A stretch of DNA of 64,000 bases from Rhodoferax sp. (GCA_024235935.1 JACKLL010000001.1:1-64000); one strand, 5' to 3'; positions 39,773 to 48,747 are shown, numbered from the stretch's first letter. Numbers and translations are program-made. Notes: generated from the letters alone by a model not told the origin.

Positions 39773-40822
39773 ATGAAACCGGTCCGACTGGCCATCGCCG
39801 GCGCCGGCCTGATCGGCCAGGCCCACATCCGGGTCGCCCAGCAGGATGCGGCCTGCGAACTCGTCGCCATCGTCGATCCGGCGCCCGCGGGTGCAGCCGT
39901 TGCGGCCAGGGCCGGTGTGGCGCACTTTCGCACGCTGACCGAGATGCTGGCGCACGACCGACCGGATGCGGTGATCCTGGCCACACCCAACGCTTTGCAT
40001 GTGGAGCAGGCGCTGCAATGCATCGCCGCCGGCCTGGCCATCCTGCTCGAAAAGCCGATCGCGTCAACGGTGGCGGAGGCAAGAATCGTGGTCGACGCGG
40101 TCGACAAGGCCCGTGCCCGGCTGCTGATTGGTCACCACCGGGCCCACAGCCCGATCATGGCGAAGGCCTGCGAGATCATCGCCAGTGGCGTGCTGGGACA
40201 GCTGGTGGCAGTCACCGGCAGCGCCACCTTCTTCAAGCCCGACCACTATTTCACCGATGCGCCGTGGCGGCGCGAGACCGGTGGCGGCCCCATCCTGATC
40301 AACATGATCCATGAGGTGCACAACCTGCGCATGTTGTGCGGCGAGATCACAGCCGTGCAGGCCTTCGCCTCCAGCGCCACGCGCAGGTTCGCCGTCGAAG
40401 ACACGGTCAGCATCAACCTGCGCTTTGCCAGCGGTGCACTGGGGACCTTCATGCTGTCCGACACCGCCGCCAGCGCGCGCAGCTGGGAGCAGACGGCGCG
40501 GGAGAATACGTCCTATGCCAGCTACGATGACGAAGACTGCTATTGCGTCAGTGGCACCCAGGGCAGCCTGGCGATACCGACCATGCGCCTGAAGACCTAT
40601 GCCCGCCCCGAAGACCGGTCCTGGTGGAAGCCCTTCGAGACCGCCGTCGTGGACATGGTGCGTGCAGACCCGCTGCAACGCCAGCTGGCCCACTTCTGTG
40701 CGCTCGCGCGCGGCGAGGTCGCCCCGCTGGTCAGCGCGCGTGACGGCCTGGCCAATCTGCAGGTCACCGAAGCCATCGCCATGGCCGCGGCCAGCGGCAC
40801 CACCGTCAACATCCCTGAATGA
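39773..40822 (+). CDS. Gfo/Idh/MocA family oxidoreductase
   Basis: A 349-residue NAD(P)-dependent dehydrogenase: Rossmann motif GAGLIGQAHIR (10-20), EKP at residues 93-95, and a substrate-domain HEVHNLRMLCGE where the His after NMI aligns with the catalytic His of the family. It starts 2 bp after tetR and is followed by a 3-dehydroquinate dehydratase gene. It may oxidise quinate, shikimate or a related cyclitol such as inositol-like polyols; the family includes quinate-active inositol dehydrogenases, so this is a reasonable inference only. Confidence 0.82.
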   Translation: MKPVRLAIAGAGLIGQAHIRVAQQDAACELVAIVDPAPAGAAVAARAGVAHFRTLTEMLAHDRPDAVILATPNALHVEQALQCIAAGLAILLEKPIASTVAEARIVVDAVDKARARLLIGHHRAHSPIMAKACEIIASGVLGQLVAVTGSATFFKPDHYFTDAPWRRETGGGPILINMIHEVHNLRMLCGEITAVQAFASSATRRFAVEDTVSINLRFASGALGTFMLSDTAASARSWEQTARENTSYASYDDEDCYCVSGTQGSLAIPTMRLKTYARPEDRSWWKPFETAVVDMVRADPLQRQLAHFCALARGEVAPLVSARDGLANLQVTEAIAMAAASGTTVNIPE

Positions 40823-40847
40823 ACCCCAACCCCCAAGGAAACAGACC

Positions 40848-41288
40848 ATGAAAATACTCGTGCTTCACGGCATCAATCTCAACATGTTCGGCAAGCGCGA
40901 CCCGGCCCAGTACGGCACCGTCACGCTGGCGGAAATCGACCAGCAGTTGCAGGCGCTGGGCCAGGAACTCGGCGCCCAGGTCGAGTGCTTCCAGAGCAAT
41001 TTCGAAGGCGCGCTGTGCGAGCGCATCCACCAGGCCCACGCCGACAAGATCGATGCGGTGGTGATCAATGCCGGCGCCTGGACCCATTACAGCTATGGCA
41101 TCCGCGACGCGCTGGCCATCCTGAAATGCCCGATCATCGAGGTGCACATGTCCAACGTGCATGCCCGCGAAGCGTTCCGCCACGTGTCGGTGTTTTCCGA
41201 AGTCGTGCGTGGCCAGATCTGCGGGTTTGGCGTCGACAGCTACCTGCTCGGATTGCGCGCCGCAGTGCGCGCAATCCCGTCCGCGTGA
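40848..41288 (+). CDS. aroQ: type II 3-dehydroquinate dehydratase
   Basis: A 146-residue type II dehydroquinase. Opening HGINLNMFGKRDPAQYG supplies the Asn, Arg and catalytic Tyr; IEVHMSNVHAREAFRH supplies Glu, His and Arg of the active site. The usual QSNHEG reads QSNFEG and NPGAYTHTS reads NAGAWTHYS, so it is a divergent member. Its place between a dehydrogenase and a shikimate dehydrogenase-like gene, under a TetR regulator, points to a catabolic (QuiB/QsuC-like) enzyme converting 3-dehydroquinate to 3-dehydroshikimate. Confidence 0.9.
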   Translation: MKILVLHGINLNMFGKRDPAQYGTVTLAEIDQQLQALGQELGAQVECFQSNFEGALCERIHQAHADKIDAVVINAGAWTHYSYGIRDALAILKCPIIEVHMSNVHAREAFRHVSVFSEVVRGQICGFGVDSYLLGLRAAVRAIPSA

Positions 41289-42133
41289 GCCAGACGGCCA
41301 TGATCGGTGCGTCGACCGGCCTGATCGCCCACATCGGCTACCCGACCCATTCGTTCAAGTCGCCGATGATCTACAACCCGTACTTCGCACAGGCCGGCGT
41401 GGATGCGGTGGTGATGCCCATGGCCTGCCAGGCTGCGCACTACCCGGCATTCCTGAAGGCGGTCTTCACGCTGGAGAACATCCGCGGCGCGCTGATCACG
41501 ATGCCACACAAGATCACGACGGTCGGCCTTCTCGACGAGGCCTCACCTGCGGTACTGATCGCAGGCGCCTGCAATGCGGTGCGACGCAGTGCCGACGGAC
41601 GCCTGATCGGCGACATGTTCGATGGCGAAGGCTTTGTCCGCGGCGCACGCCGCAAGGGTTGCGAGATCGAGGGTGCTCGGGTGCTGATCGTTGGCTGCGG
41701 TGGCGTCGGCTCCGCCATCGCCGCCTCGCTGGCGGCGGCCGGCGTCGCCGCCATCGACCTGTTCGACGCACGCCCGGAAACCGCGCTGGCGCTCGCCGAG
41801 CGACTTCGCAGCCACTATCCGGCACTCGAAGTGCGAACCGGCTCCAACGATCCGGTCGGCCATGGCATCGTGGTCAATGCATCGCCGCTGGGCATGAGCG
41901 ACGGCGATCCGATGCCGATGGACGTGGCGCGGATCGCGCCCGAGGCCTTTGTCGGCGAAGTGGTCATGAAGCAATCCATGACCGCGTTCCTGCAGGCAGC
42001 ACAGGCGCGCGGCTGCCGCTTTCAGATCGGCACCGACATGCTGTTCGAACAGATTCCCGCCTATCTGGAATTCTTCGGCTTTCCGACCACCACGGCTGAA
42101 AACCTGCGCGCGGTGGCGCAATTGCCGGACTGA
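41285..42133 (+). CDS. shikimate/quinate dehydrogenase-like protein (AroE family)
   Basis: A 282-residue AroE-family protein. The substrate domain has THSFKSPMIYN and catalytic lysine in LITMPHK; the NAD(P) domain has VGCGGVGSAIAASLA. The Asp of the pair with Lys is in DMFDGEGFV. The start used is GTG 41285, overlapping the aroQ stop as GTGA; ATG 41300 is an alternative. A biosynthetic aroE exists at 60465-61304, so this second copy is probably catabolic and oxidises shikimate or quinate. Confidence 0.85.
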   Translation: MSQTAMIGASTGLIAHIGYPTHSFKSPMIYNPYFAQAGVDAVVMPMACQAAHYPAFLKAVFTLENIRGALITMPHKITTVGLLDEASPAVLIAGACNAVRRSADGRLIGDMFDGEGFVRGARRKGCEIEGARVLIVGCGGVGSAIAASLAAAGVAAIDLFDARPETALALAERLRSHYPALEVRTGSNDPVGHGIVVNASPLGMSDGDPMPMDVARIAPEAFVGEVVMKQSMTAFLQAAQARGCRFQIGTDMLFEQIPAYLEFFGFPTTTAENLRAVAQLPD

Positions 42134-42212
42134 TGCCCGCGCCGGTCGCCTGGCCGGCAATCGCGCCGCAGCGAACCGGAGCTTGCCGGGCAGCGAGACA
42201 TCCCTGGCCGCG

Positions 42213-43406
42213 TCAGACCGTCGCACGCAGATCGACAACCTGCGCCCCGGCCAGCCTGGCCGCTCGCCGTGCCAAAGCAGGATCGAACCATTCGTCGGCC
42301 GCCGGCGGCTCCAGGCTGGCGCGCATCGCGTCCAGGTTGCTGCGCATGCGCCGCGCGTCGATGCGCAGTTGCGGAATCGCGCCGGCCATGGCCCGTGCGC
42401 TGCCATGCACCGCCATCATCAGCAATGGCCACTCCGCCAGTTCCGCCTGCCACGCACCCAGGGCCCGCTCGTGTTCCTGCGGCATTGCGGCCAGCAACGC
42501 CGCCACGCGCTGCGGCGCGCGCTGCGCTGCCGCGATCGCCACCATGCTGGCCACCGGGTTGTGCTTGTGCGGCATGTGCGAAGGTCCACCCCGTCCAGTC
42601 TCATAGGGCTCGGCCAACTCGCCCACCTCGAACTGGCTCATCAGCACCACATCGCGGGCGATCTTGCCAAGACTGCCCGCCAGCAGACCCAGTTCGCAAC
42701 CCAGTGCGACCCATTCGTCGCGCTGGGTATGCCAGCAGGCCATCGGCCGCGTCAGCCCCAGGTCTTCGGACATCAGCCGCACGAGCGTCTCGCCATGGTC
42801 ACCCATGGGTGCCAGCGTCCCGACAGTGCCACCGAGCTGCAGTTGCAAGGCACGCGGCGCCGCGGTGCGCAGGCGCTCGCGGCTGCGGGCCAGCGGCGCC
42901 GCCCAGCCGACGCACTTGAGCCCGAAGCTGGTCACCGAGGCCGGCTGCATCAGCGTGCGCGCCAGCATCGGCGTCTCGGCATGGGTGTCGGCCAGCACCA
43001 GCAGCGCGTCCAGAATCACCTGCACATCGGCCTGGATCAGCGCCAGTGCATCGCGGCTGACCATCGCCATCGCCGAATCGATCGCGTCCTGGCTGGTGCA
43101 ACCGAAATGCACATAGGGCACCGCCTGCGGATTGAACAGGCCGACGGTTTCCTTCAGCCCCTTGACCAGCGGCAGGGCCAGGCTGCCGGCAAAGGCACTG
43201 TCCCGCACGATGCGCGCCACATCGAACAGCCCCACCTTGCAGGTGCCGATGATGGACTGCGCAGCCTCGTCGGGGATCAGCCCGCAGGCCGACTGCGCGC
43301 GCGCCAGCGCCGCCTCGAAGCGCAGCATGGCCTCCACCAGCGCGCGCGCATCGAACGCGCCCATCATCTCGGGTGTCGACAGAAAGCCTTCGAAGATGCT
43401 GCTCAT
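42213..43406 (-). CDS. pcaB: 3-carboxy-cis,cis-muconate cycloisomerase
   Basis: A 397-residue fumarase/aspartase superfamily enzyme with the signature GGPSHMPHKHNP and QPASVTSFGLK. PcaB cyclises 3-carboxy-cis,cis-muconate to 4-carboxymuconolactone in the protocatechuate branch of the beta-ketoadipate pathway. It is last in the livKHMGF-HPPD-like-DSD-pcaB operon, 13 bp after the dehydratase gene. Adenylosuccinate lyase-like paralogues exist, but length and the GGPSHMPHK context favour PcaB. The dioxygenase making its substrate is not in the window. Confidence 0.85.
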   Translation of the reverse strand: MSSIFEGFLSTPEMMGAFDARALVEAMLRFEAALARAQSACGLIPDEAAQSIIGTCKVGLFDVARIVRDSAFAGSLALPLVKGLKETVGLFNPQAVPYVHFGCTSQDAIDSAMAMVSRDALALIQADVQVILDALLVLADTHAETPMLARTLMQPASVTSFGLKCVGWAAPLARSRERLRTAAPRALQLQLGGTVGTLAPMGDHGETLVRLMSEDLGLTRPMACWHTQRDEWVALGCELGLLAGSLGKIARDVVLMSQFEVGELAEPYETGRGGPSHMPHKHNPVASMVAIAAAQRAPQRVAALLAAMPQEHERALGAWQAELAEWPLLMMAVHGSARAMAGAIPQLRIDARRMRSNLDAMRASLEPPAADEWFDPALARRAARLAGAQVVDLRATV

Positions 43407-43419
43407 GGCTGGCGTCTGA

Positions 43420-44322
43420 TCAATGGGACGGCTGCTTCAGCCGCATGCGGTTGGGCATGGGGACCGAGCGACGCAGAACCTGCTCGCCCAGCCAGACGGC
43501 AGAGCGACGTGCGCGCTGCGTCACGGTCTCCAGCGGCATCTGCTGGTAGTCGTCGTTGAACACCTCGAAGCTGTAGTCTCCGCGGTAGCCCAGCTGGTGC
43601 AGTTTGAGCGTCAGCGCGGCAAGGTCCTGGCTGTGTACTCCCTCGCCCGGAAAGACCCGGAAATGGCGCGCGGTCGCCATGCGTTCCTCCACCGACTTGA
43701 TCTCGTTCCACATGAAGTCAGCCAGCTGCACCAGGAAGATCTTGTCCGGATCCAGCAGCTCGAGTTCGTGCAAAGGCGTATTCGTTGCCAGCAGGTGGAA
43801 CGCATCGAAGCCCAGGCCCAGGTTGGGCATGTCGGCCTGCGCAATCAGATCCCAGGCCTGCGGGAACTGGTTCACCGTGCGGCCCCAGGACAAGGCCTCG
43901 TAGGCGACCTTGATGCCCATCGGGATCGCCAGCATTGCCAGCTTGCGCAGGTCCCGCGCCAGCACCTGCGGGTCCTCGCTGGCATGCACCGAGGTCGACG
44001 AACACGCCAGCAACAGCCGGCAGTCGAGGGCGTGGCACATCTCCAGCATGGATTTCGCGATGTCGACCTTGTAGGCATGCAGATGCCCGCTCAGTCCTTC
44101 GAAATCCCGCAGCACCTGGAACCCGGTCACACGCAGGCCACTGGCCTTGACGACGTCGACCGCGGCCCGCCAGCCCTGGGCGTGACCGACAAGGTCACGC
44201 GCTGCCAGCATGACCTGGCTGAACCCGGCGCTTCGGATCGCGGCCAGCTTGGCCTCCAGCGGCCCGGCCAGCGAGATGGTGTCCATCCCGAAGTCGTCGA
44301 AATTGCCTTCGAACTGGCTCAT
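43420..44322 (-). CDS. TIM-barrel 3-dehydroshikimate dehydratase-like protein
   Basis: A 300-residue sugar-phosphate isomerase/AP-endonuclease-2 type barrel. Conserved metal ligands are visible: Glu in VAYEALSWG, Asp in LGFDAFHLL, Gln in LVQLADF and Glu in SFEVFND, the set found in the N-terminal domain of QuiC1/QsuB. These enzymes dehydrate 3-dehydroshikimate to protocatechuate. Here the domain is a separate protein; the companion HPPD-like domain is encoded 6 bp upstream as its own gene. The operon neighbours pcaB and a Liv transporter agree with the role. Confidence 0.85.
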   Translation of the reverse strand: MSQFEGNFDDFGMDTISLAGPLEAKLAAIRSAGFSQVMLAARDLVGHAQGWRAAVDVVKASGLRVTGFQVLRDFEGLSGHLHAYKVDIAKSMLEMCHALDCRLLLACSSTSVHASEDPQVLARDLRKLAMLAIPMGIKVAYEALSWGRTVNQFPQAWDLIAQADMPNLGLGFDAFHLLATNTPLHELELLDPDKIFLVQLADFMWNEIKSVEERMATARHFRVFPGEGVHSQDLAALTLKLHQLGYRGDYSFEVFNDDYQQMPLETVTQRARRSAVWLGEQVLRRSVPMPNRMRLKQPSH

Positions 44323-44328
44323 GGCGGT

Positions 44329-45222
44329 TCAGCCCTGCGCGCCGGCGCGCACGTTGTGTACCAGTTCGAAGCTGACGCTGCCCATCACCGTGCGCGTGAG
44401 CGCGCCGCGCGCATCGCGCTCGGGTCCGCCGGAGCTGACGAATTCCACGCCCCGCCCGCGCAAGGCCTCGATCGCCGCGGGCACATCCGCAGCGCCCAGG
44501 CCGACGCGCTGCAGGCACTCGTCATCCTCGACATCGAGCACACCCGGCTCAGGCTCGATCAGCTGCACGAAGAAGCTGTCGCAAGGGCTTTGCAGGATCC
44601 GGCCCTTGGGCAGGATGCCGAAGCGCTGCGCATCCGGCAGCACGGTGAATCCGAGCAGCGCCGCATAGAACTCGGTCCAGTCCTCGGTGCGGTCGTTGCC
44701 GATGTATTGCACGATGCCGAAGAAATGCAGGCCGGCCACGGCGGGCGGCTTCTGGTCGACCGTGGGAATCGGCGTGAAGTCGACGTCGTAGATCGAGAAC
44801 TCCCGGTAGCGATCGACAAAGTAGATGCGGCTGGTCCCCACGCCATGAATGGCCGGGATGTTGAGCTCCATCACCTCGACCCGCGCCGGCACGGCCCACG
44901 CGCCGCGCTCCAGCGCACGGTGGTAGGCCGCCGCCGCGTCGCGCACCCGCAGCGCAATCGCGCTGATCACCGGCTGCCCGGTCAGCTCCGACCCGCTGCT
45001 GTGGGCATTGACGATCACGTTGATGTCGCCCTGCCGGTACAGCAGCACTTCGCGCGAGCGGTGCCGCGCGATCGGCCGGAAGCCCATGCGCTCCAGCACC
45101 TGGCCCAGGGCCTGTGGCTTGGATGTGGCGTATTCGATGAACTCGATGCCGTCCAGTCCGAGCGGATTGGGGCCCTCGCTGACGGCTTCGCGTTCGATGG
45201 CCGATGGCTGGCTCTGGGTCAT
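44329..45222 (-). CDS. 4-hydroxyphenylpyruvate dioxygenase-like protein (separate C-terminal domain of QuiC1/QsuB type)
   Basis: A 297-residue two-module VOC protein opening GLDGIEFIEYAT. The second module has LHFFGIVQYIGND and SVSFELVHN, which align with the first His and the Glu iron ligands of HPPD. The second His ligand position (normally VQHIAL) reads LQRVGLGAADV, so one ligand appears lost. ATG 45222 has a GGAG site. In known QuiC1/QsuB proteins this domain is fused after the dehydratase and its role is unclear; here it is encoded before it as a free protein. Confidence 0.8.
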   Translation of the reverse strand: MTQSQPSAIEREAVSEGPNPLGLDGIEFIEYATSKPQALGQVLERMGFRPIARHRSREVLLYRQGDINVIVNAHSSGSELTGQPVISAIALRVRDAAAAYHRALERGAWAVPARVEVMELNIPAIHGVGTSRIYFVDRYREFSIYDVDFTPIPTVDQKPPAVAGLHFFGIVQYIGNDRTEDWTEFYAALLGFTVLPDAQRFGILPKGRILQSPCDSFFVQLIEPEPGVLDVEDDECLQRVGLGAADVPAAIEALRGRGVEFVSSGGPERDARGALTRTVMGSVSFELVHNVRAGAQG

Positions 45223-45250
45223 GGCGTTCTCCATTGCAATGTGCGGGATA

Positions 45251-46003
45251 TCAGGACACGGCATCGGCCGCGGGCTGTGCGGCAGCCGCGCCACCGAGAA
45301 ACAGCCGCTCGATGTTCGGGTCTGCCAACAGGTCGGAAGCCGGCTTGTGCAGCACCACGCGGCCGGACTCGAGGGCGATCGCATCGTCGGAAATTTTCAG
45401 TGCGCTCTTCACATTCTGCTCGACCATCAGAATCGTTGTCCCCTGGGCGGCCAGCTTGCGCAGCAGGCGGAACACGTCCTGCACCACCAGCGGCGACAGG
45501 CCGATCGAGGGCTCGTCGATCAGCAGCACCTTGGGCCGCAGCAGCAGTGCCCGCCCGATCTCCAGCTGCTTCTGCTCGCCGCCGGACAGCGCCGATGCCT
45601 GGCTGTGGATGCGCTCCTTGACGCGCGGGAAAAATTCCAGCACCTCGGGAATGCGCGCATGGGTGGTCTTCATCCCCAGCGTGATGCCGCCGAGTTCGAG
45701 GTTCTGGTAGACCGTGAGCTGGCCGAACAGGTTGCGCCCCTGCGGCACGAAGGCGATGCCCTTGTCCAGCAAGGCCTTCTGCGACGCGCCGGCCACGCTC
45801 TCGCCATCGAGCAGGATGCGGCCCTGGCGTGGCTTGAGCAAGCCGAACAGCGTCTTGAGCACGGTGGACTTCCCGGCGCCGTTGGGCCCGAGCAGCAGCG
45901 TGATGCTGCCACGGCGAACCTTGAACGACAGGTTGTTCAGGATCATGAAATCCTTGTACCCCGCCACGACGTCGTCGAATTCGATACAGATGTCTTTTGC
46001 CAT
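45251..46003 (-). CDS. ABC transporter ATP-binding protein (LivF family)
   Basis: A 250-residue ATPase: Walker A GPNGAGKST near residue 39, signature LSGGEQK and Walker B LLIDEPS. It starts 1 bp after the LivG stop. The C-terminus ends with an Ala-rich tail. It belongs to the second complete Liv-type importer in the window, here tied to dehydroshikimate and protocatechuate genes. Confidence 0.9.
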   Translation of the reverse strand: MAKDICIEFDDVVAGYKDFMILNNLSFKVRRGSITLLLGPNGAGKSTVLKTLFGLLKPRQGRILLDGESVAGASQKALLDKGIAFVPQGRNLFGQLTVYQNLELGGITLGMKTTHARIPEVLEFFPRVKERIHSQASALSGGEQKQLEIGRALLLRPKVLLIDEPSIGLSPLVVQDVFRLLRKLAAQGTTILMVEQNVKSALKISDDAIALESGRVVLHKPASDLLADPNIERLFLGGAAAAQPAADAVS

Positions 46004-46004
46004 G

Positions 46005-46790
46005 TCAGTCCCCCAGATAGGCGTCGAGCACCTGCTTGTTGGCCCTGATCTCGGCCGGCGTGCCGATGGCCAGCACCTGCCCTTCGACCATCACCATGAT
46101 GCGGTGGCAAAGGTCCATGACGAAATCCATGTTGTGCTCGATCACGACGAAGGAACTCTTTTGACCCAGGGCCGGGTTGCGGTTCAACGCCTTGAGCAGT
46201 GTCGATATGCCGCCGACCAGGCTCGGATTGACGCCGGCGCAGGGCTCGTCGAGCAGCACCAGTGCGGGCTCACTCATGAAGGCCATCGCAATGTCGACCA
46301 GTTTCTGCTGGCCGTAGCTCAGCTCGCCGGCCCGCTGGTGCGCGACATGGCGGATGCGGAACTGGTCGATCAGGGCGTCGGCGCGTGCGCCCAGACCGGA
46401 ATCGGTAGGCGCGAACATGCGGCTGAACATCGTTCCCCGGTGCTCCTGCGCCGCCACGATCAGGTTGTCGCGCACGCTCATCTTGCCGAACACCTGCAGC
46501 GTCTGAAAGGTGCGTCCGACACCCCTCCGGTTCAGTTCCAGCGGTCCGAGCCGCGTCACGTCCTCGCCATGGAGCGCAATGGTTCCGGCGTCCGGCTTGA
46601 TCTGGCCCAGCATGCTGTTGAACAGTGTGGTCTTGCCCGAGCCATTGGGCCCGATCACGCCGAAGATCTCGCCGGGATGGACCTCGAAGCTGACGCCGCC
46701 GACGGCCTGGATGGCGCCGTAGGCCTTCTTCAGGCCGCTGACCTTGAGCAGAGGCTGGCCATCCGGACGATGGTGGTGGCGGGCGCTCAC
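46005..46790 (-). CDS. ABC transporter ATP-binding protein (LivG family)
   Basis: A 261-residue ATPase with Walker A GPNGSGKTT, LivG block GRTFQTLQVFGKMSV, signature LSYGQQK and Walker B LVLLDEP. The start is GTG 46790, overlapping the LivM stop as GTGA; the longer open frame upstream runs antiparallel in frame shift to LivM and is not coding. It is part of the second Liv importer. Confidence 0.88.
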   Translation of the reverse strand: MSARHHHRPDGQPLLKVSGLKKAYGAIQAVGGVSFEVHPGEIFGVIGPNGSGKTTLFNSMLGQIKPDAGTIALHGEDVTRLGPLELNRRGVGRTFQTLQVFGKMSVRDNLIVAAQEHRGTMFSRMFAPTDSGLGARADALIDQFRIRHVAHQRAGELSYGQQKLVDIAMAFMSEPALVLLDEPCAGVNPSLVGGISTLLKALNRNPALGQKSSFVVIEHNMDFVMDLCHRIMVMVEGQVLAIGTPAEIRANKQVLDAYLGD

Positions 46791-47779
46791 GTTCCTGCTC
46801 CTGCGTTGCGGCTGGCAGCCAGCGCCGCCTGGGCCCGCGCCGCCGATGCCTGCCGGGACTGCCGCCGCGCACGCAGCCGGTCCGGGATGCTGAGCAGCCC
46901 GTCCGGCAGCCAGATCATCAGCAGCACCACGGCGATGCCGAAGACGAACAGGTACCAGGCCTGCGCAAACCGCAGCCATTCCGGCAGCAGCACACCGACG
47001 GCGGCGCCCAGCAACGGACCGAAGAAATAGCCCGGCCCGCCGACCACGACCATCAGATACATCATGATGGACGCGCCCACGGCAAACGGCCCGGGCTCGA
47101 TGTACTGCACCAGACTGGCGAACAGGCCTCCGGCAATGCCCGCGTAGGCCGCGCCGATGGCAAAGCTGAGCAAGGTGTAGCTGCGAATGTCCACGCCCAG
47201 GCTCTCGGCCCGGATCGGGTTGTCGCGCAAGGCGGTGAATGCCTTGCCCCAGGGACTGCGCAGCAGGCCCCACAACAGGGCCGCCATGACCAGGGTCATG
47301 GCCAGCGTGAAGTAGTAGTAGGCCAGGTTGCCATTGAGGCTGATGCCGGCCAGGCTGGGGCGCGCGATGTTGTTGATGCCGAAGGTGCCGCCGGTGAGCC
47401 ATTCCTCGTTGCGCATCACCAGCCACACCGCGGTATTGAAGCCCAGCGTGGCGAAGGCCAGATAGATGGTCTGCACCCGCAGCGCCGGAAAACCCAGGAT
47501 GATGCCGACCACGAAGCAGATCGCGGCCGCCGCCGGCAGGCCCAGCCAGAAGCTGATGCCCGCCTTGGTCAGGATGGCCACCGTATAGGCGCCGATGCCG
47601 AAGAACGCCGCGTGGCCGAGCGACTTCTGACCGGCGTAGCCGACCGTCAGGTTCAGCCCCATGGTGGCAATGATGAAGATCAGCCAATAGGTCAACAGGT
47701 AGATGCCATAGTTCTTCAGGAACTGCGGCGCGACCAGCATGGCCAGCAGCAGACCCGCGATCCAGGTGGACTTCTTCAT
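46787..47779 (-). CDS. ABC transporter permease (LivM family)
   Basis: A 330-residue permease with MGLNLTVGYAGQKSLGHAAFFGIGAY, the LivM hallmark, and the EAA-like loop ALRDNPIRAESLGVD. A basic Ala/Arg-rich C-terminal tail follows the last helix. It overlaps LivH and LivG by 4 bp each. Confidence 0.9.
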   Translation of the reverse strand: MKKSTWIAGLLLAMLVAPQFLKNYGIYLLTYWLIFIIATMGLNLTVGYAGQKSLGHAAFFGIGAYTVAILTKAGISFWLGLPAAAAICFVVGIILGFPALRVQTIYLAFATLGFNTAVWLVMRNEEWLTGGTFGINNIARPSLAGISLNGNLAYYYFTLAMTLVMAALLWGLLRSPWGKAFTALRDNPIRAESLGVDIRSYTLLSFAIGAAYAGIAGGLFASLVQYIEPGPFAVGASIMMYLMVVVGGPGYFFGPLLGAAVGVLLPEWLRFAQAWYLFVFGIAVVLLMIWLPDGLLSIPDRLRARRQSRQASAARAQAALAASRNAGAGT

Positions 47780-48651
47780 ACCTTCCTCTCTTCCTTGCGG
47801 CCGAGCAGGCCCTGCGGCTTGAACAGGATCACGACCATGAAGATCACCAGCGCCACGGCGTCCTTGTACGACGGCGAGATGTAGGCGGCGGCCAGGTTCT
47901 CGCTGACACCCACGATCAGGCCACCGAGCAGCGCCCCGCGCGAGTTGTTGAAGCCGCCGATGATGGCGGCGAAGAACGCCTTGGTGCCGAGCGACTCGCC
48001 CATGTCGAACTTGGCCAGGTAGGTCGGCGCTACCAGCAAGGCCGCCGACACCGCCAGCACCGCATTGATGGCAAAGGTGTAGAAGATCATGCGCGGCACG
48101 TTGATGCCCAGTACCGAGGCGCTCTCGGTGTTCTGCGCCACCGCCTGCATCGCACGACCGGTCACGGTCCTGGCCAGGAAGGCCTGTGTCGACAGAACCA
48201 GCACCAGTGCCAGCACCAGGGTGCCGATGTCCGACAGGGTCACCGTGACCCCGGCAATCTTGTACAACTCATAGGGAAACAGGGCCGGGAACGGGTGGGC
48301 TTCGGCGCTGTAGCCGGCCCGAACGCCGTTGCGCATGGCGATCGACAGGCCGATGGTGGCCACGACGATGGGCATCATGCCGTACTTGAACAGCGGGTCG
48401 ACGACACCGCGCTTGAACACCCAACCCAGCAGAAACACCGCCACCAGGCACGCCGCCAGAAAGGCCGCCAGCAACGGTAGCCCCGCGGACACGAAGGCGA
48501 TCATGATGAAGGACGGCAGCATGACGAACTCGCCCTGCGCGAAGTTGATGGTGCCGCTGGCCTGCCACAGCAGCGTGAAGCCCAAGGCGGCCAGCGCATA
48601 GATGGCGCCCGTGGCCATGCCACTGAAGAACAGTTGCAGAAAATCGGTCAT
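47776..48651 (-). CDS. ABC transporter permease (LivH family)
   Basis: A 291-residue permease opening MTDFLQLFFSGMATGAIYAL, with INFAQGEFVMLPSF and loop AVAQNTESASVLGINV. ATG 48651 is chosen as the LivH-typical start. It follows the binding-protein gene after 96 bp that contain a terminator-like hairpin. Confidence 0.9.
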   Translation of the reverse strand: MTDFLQLFFSGMATGAIYALAALGFTLLWQASGTINFAQGEFVMLPSFIMIAFVSAGLPLLAAFLAACLVAVFLLGWVFKRGVVDPLFKYGMMPIVVATIGLSIAMRNGVRAGYSAEAHPFPALFPYELYKIAGVTVTLSDIGTLVLALVLVLSTQAFLARTVTGRAMQAVAQNTESASVLGINVPRMIFYTFAINAVLAVSAALLVAPTYLAKFDMGESLGTKAFFAAIIGGFNNSRGALLGGLIVGVSENLAAAYISPSYKDAVALVIFMVVILFKPQGLLGRKEERKV

Positions 48652-48712
48652 GGACGCGTCTCCATCGGTTCGCACGTGCGCCAACGGTCGGGCGCGCAGG
48701 ATCGCAGGAAAA

Positions 48713-48735
48713 CCCTGACCCGGCGCGGGTCAGGG
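48713..48735 (-). terminator. attenuator-type terminator between livK and livH of the second Liv operon
   Basis: Read on the minus strand, CCCTGACCCG and CGGGTCAGGG form a perfect 10-bp stem with a 3-base loop, followed directly by TTTT. This is a textbook intrinsic terminator placed after the binding-protein gene. It would reduce expression of the permease and downstream catabolic genes relative to the binding protein. Confidence 0.75.
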
Positions 48736-48747
48736 CCTGGCTGCCAA

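Noticed and set aside
43423..45621. A 732-residue plus-strand frame across the dehydratase and HPPD-like genes
   Set aside because: The minus-strand genes have full domains, ribosome sites and operon spacing; this frame has none.
46005..47687. Possible fused permease-ATPase in the second Liv operon
   Set aside because: The N-terminal half is a shifted reading of LivM; GTG 46790 with a GTGA overlap starts LivG.
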